Shown here piece by piece: positions 60,824-64,000 of a DNA stretch of 64,000 nucleotides (position 1 is its first letter; each line of letters begins with the position of its first letter). The stretch spans positions 18,289,506 to 18,353,505 of the forward strand of contig CM068379.1 in assembly GCA_034770075.1 (NCBI GenBank). Direction: 5' to 3'. This DNA comes from Aralia elata. Its lineage: Eukaryota; Streptophyta; Magnoliopsida; Apiales; Araliaceae. The notes below the pieces were generated by a model. That model did no database searches and was not told the origin of the DNA. It saw only the letters and a program-made list of their open reading frames with translations. The position numbers and the translations under genes are program-made.

Positions 60824-63654
60824 TGTGAGGAACGAGAATTTGGTAATTTAATTTAAATATTTATTGAATTGAATAAATATTTTTTGATGATTTAATTATT
60901 GAATTAAATAATTAATTGATGAATTTGTGGTAGATTAATTTAATTATATGTGTTACATTAATTAAATTGATGTGGAGAATTTTTATATTCAAAGTATGTG
61001 TTTAATTGAGTTTATTTGATTAAATGCGTTATTTAAATAAGCATAATGTTATTTCTAATTAATTTAATTATTAATTAGATATTTAATAATTTGTCATATT
61101 TAATAAATGAGAATTTTATTTATGTGACTATGTGATTTGATATAGAATTATTCTATTTTATTTAATTGATTTAAATGAGATTATTTAATTAATTAATTAT
61201 GTGACATTAAACTATATAATAAGTAATTTATTAAAATAAACCAAAAAGGAGCCTATAAGGGTTAGCCAAACGAGGCCTTAGTGGGAGTTGGTGCAAGTTA
61301 TTAACTGACACCATGTTCTATCAGTTTATTAGTGTGTATTATCACTATACGCATCATTCTATCATCAGTTCTTAGCAAGTCAAAGAGAAAAAGAGAGAAT
61401 TTGGGAGGGATTAGAGAATTAGAGAAGGGAAGAAGAAAGTATTTCATTATCTTGCTTAATCCAGACTACTAATCAAGGTAAATTCCTTAAATTTAAATTT
61501 TAACTTTATGTTCTTTTAAATCTTCTCCATGAGCGTACACTGAGTTCTCTGTAAATTGAATTCAATGGCTAAATGTTTAATAACTTAATGTTAAATGTTT
61601 GTAAGCATGCATAAATGTATTTTATATGATTTATATGTGATTTAGAGTAATTAAATCTATGAAATCATGTTTATATTAGAGTTCTGGAATTACAGAGTAG
61701 TGATATATGAACATGGCTTAAATGTATGAAATTGATACTTGTTTTGCATGTTAATTGGTTAAATTGATGACTAATTATGTTTATGCATGTAAAAACGAAG
61801 AAAACGTAAATTAAACGGATTGATTTGGTAAAGAAATGAGTTCACGGTGATTGATTACGTTAACTGTATCAAAACATGATAATAAAGTATAAATAGTGAA
61901 TTTTATCCTTTAATTGGTTGTTTAGTTTGTTTGTGATGTAAAATCATTTCGTATATACTGGGTTTTGGTTTTATAGCACGTATGATATATGGGTAGTAAT
62001 TAAATCAGTGAATTGTGAAAAAATTTGGCCAAATTTGGCATTTTCTGTGTTCTGCGCGAACTTCAGTATCTGAGTCTGCGCACCAGCGCGGCCGCGCTGG
62101 TGTCAAGAACAAAAGTAGTGTGGCCGCACCACAAGCAGACCAGACCCAAAGTCAGGCACAGCGCGGTTGCGCTGGTGCCAAGAACAAAAGCGACGCGGTC
62201 GCGCCGGTTAGCAGATTGACCCAGAAAATTTTATTTAAATGTTCAAGCCCAGAGAATGTAATTGTAACCTAATCTAATGAATATGAAAATGTAATAATCA
62301 TACATTTTGATGTTAAATGATGTTTTATGAGATTAATGAGTAAGTTGATTGCGTTTTAAACTCGTTATTTGTAAGGTTTACTAATGTGCTTAAGAGTTGA
62401 TGTTGTAAATGTCATTAATATAATCAGACTTAGAGTTAAGTTAAGATAAAAGAGAATATACTCATGATACTAATTATGTTATAATTAATTGGTACCGTGA
62501 CTTGAAATGATATGTAGGATTAATTGAGGAACGTGAATAGTAAACGTGTAATCTACGCACGAGGCAAGTTTCCATACTCTAACTTGATTTCAATTACGCA
62601 AATTATACATCCTACCTTTATATTGAGCAAGTATCTTACCCTTACTTATTACTTTTACGCAAGTTTTCTAAACTTTACTCTTATATTGAGCAAAATTATT
62701 GCCTCTACTTTTCATTGAGCAAGTTCTTTATCATAATTCATTCAAGTTCATGAATGCAAATGTGTTATTCTGATTCGTTTAATTAATACTTCAGTTATAC
62801 AGAGTTTATTCAATTATATCTTTTTTAAGATTCAGTTTTGATTCTCGAATATCAATTACATTTTTATTGAACCTTGATTGACTAGTGAACCCTTATTGAT
62901 TCGACTAGTCCATAGTTGATGAGCGTTCTAAATTCTAGAAGCGTTATCAAAGTAAATCCAAACCAAACTTCTTTTGGTACGGACTCCGATGTCAAACTGA
63001 GATGAACAACCCTTTTATAGGGGATTTTATTTTACGCGTTGGTGTTTAGATGTTGTGCACATACATGGTATAAAGGGTTGATCCCCCTGAGTACGAGAAG
63101 TAAGGTCCATATAGTCTTACGACTGTTAAAGGTTTAAGGTAGAAATATTGATAACCTGGGACATAGTTCGTGGTTTTAAGACCCTCAGATGTTCTTTTGA
63201 TTTTTGCCTTATAATCTTGACTCAAAAGCTGAATCTTCGATTATTCAATATCCGTTGATTATTTCTCATGTTATTATTATTGTTGTTATTGTACTTGTTG
63301 GGCAATCATTGCTCACCCTTGCATAATAACATTGCAGCTAAAGTTGAAAGAGTTGATGAACCATCCACTAGTAAGGGCACAGAAAAAGCAAACAAGTGAT
63401 GAAGACTTGTTTTATTTGTTTAAACAATGTTTATGTAATAGACTTGACTATGTTTCTGCATTTGATGGTTTATTAAGGTTAGATGACCTGAGATTTATTT
63501 ATTAATGATGTTGTAACCCTTTAATAGGAGATTTTTATTTTATCTAAGAATATTCATTTATATTGAATGGGTAATTAGATGTGATGTGTTGTATATTCAG
63601 ATAGTGAACACCAAATTTTGTGAAAACGAAGTACCCGGATTTGGGGGTGTCACA
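60824..63654 (+). repeat. 3' LTR of element B (2831 bp)
   Basis: TGTGAGGAACGAG start, GGGTGTCACA end. Collinear with the 5' LTR. The palindrome block at about 62050-62215 is longer than in the 5' LTR by an extra AGCGCGGTTGCGCTGGTGCC-like unit. Confidence 0.93.
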
Positions 63655-64000
63655 TATATAATGACAGTTCGCCCAAGTATACATGGTCAATCAAGTAATA
63701 TAGAGATAAGAAGGATGTCGAACCCACAAAGAACAAAAACTAACAACTATTCTAATTATCAGATTATTATCAATTCACTTCTATTTAAACGATCACCAAA
63801 TTTGATTTTTAGATTAAACTATTGGAAATTATAATTAAACTAAACTAACAAGAATTGATCTCCAAATATTTTAAGTTTAGGAATACAATTTTCCCAATTG
63901 CGTTGCAATAATCGCTTTATCCTATCGCCACTTTATCAATTCAATAAGTTGTTAACTAGGATTGCTTGTCAATTTATTAACAACTTTTAATAATTAACAA
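63655..64000. other. Unassigned flanking DNA
   Basis: AT-rich with GATGTCGAACCCACAAAGAA near 63714, a phrase met in plant intergenic repeats. It does not continue remnant H's pol. The 82-codon frame at 63586-63834 crosses the LTR border and is not a gene. Confidence 0.4.

Larger units (their letters stand above)
52181..63654 (+). mobile_element. Element B: full-length chromovirus (11.5 kb)
   Basis: Perfect duplication TATAT (52176-52180, 63655-63659). The two LTRs are very similar, and pol is the most open of those here, so it is probably the youngest insertion. It has an extra ORF, gag, protease, RT, RNase H, integrase and chromodomain, all with some stops. It interrupts DNA just right of remnant H. 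Confidence 0.95.

Overview
This window is plant nuclear DNA made almost entirely of nested LTR retrotransposons. I found no host protein gene, rRNA, tRNA or CRISPR array. The features pointing to a plant (probably dicot) genome are Ty3/gypsy chromovirus pol genes with a C-terminal chromodomain (Tekay/Del-like), primer-binding sites matching initiator tRNA-Met (TGGTATCAGAGC), very long AT-rich LTRs (2.6-3.4 kb), copia sequence of SIRE/Maximus type and an Ogre/Tat-type LTR. The species cannot be told from the sequence.

Layout, with letters for the units. E (1-5987, +) is the 3' part of a chromovirus: decayed pol and 3' LTR. It lies in a minus-strand LTR, G (5988-6455 and 12100-14318). G is also split by D (6456-12099, +, target duplication GCAGC), a non-coding element with deleted sequences. 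A SIRE-like copia LTR (14319-24290) is split by C (14735-23877, -, duplication TGCAC), a second, more complete member of D's family: two LTRs around 3.1 kb with no gag or pol. Then come unassigned DNA (24291-25663), a minus-strand gypsy LTR F (25664 to about 28850), a decayed repeat-rich coiled-coil reading frame (28855-31010), an Ogre-like solo LTR (31409-33397) and a copia 3' LTR (33561-34974).

Element A (34975-49585, +, duplication CCAAG) is a full-length but decayed chromovirus. Its 5' LTR carries a 1.8-kb solo LTR (35139-36953). It is followed by H (49586-52165), a gag-pro-RT-RNase H remnant. H is cut by element B (52181-63654, +, duplication TATAT), the best preserved chromovirus here. 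The last 346 bases are unassigned.

In A and B the order is 5' LTR, primer-binding site, an extra acidic/coiled-coil ORF, gag, protease, RT, RNase H, integrase, chromodomain, polypurine tract, 3' LTR. All coding regions carry stops or frameshifts, so any activity would depend on other copies.

The most unusual signals are not coding. (1) The C/D family carries an array of about 13 perfect mini-hairpins, each with a different stem sequence, in about 520 bp. (2) LTRs of four families share what looks like two internal introns, one with a GC-AG donor, followed by a short exon with a conserved split-codon phase and a GKGK-rich peptide. (3) Each LTR family carries its own GC-rich palindromes at about the same place in the leader. 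(4) B has a second, fossil polypurine tract with an alien LTR start just before its real 3' LTR.
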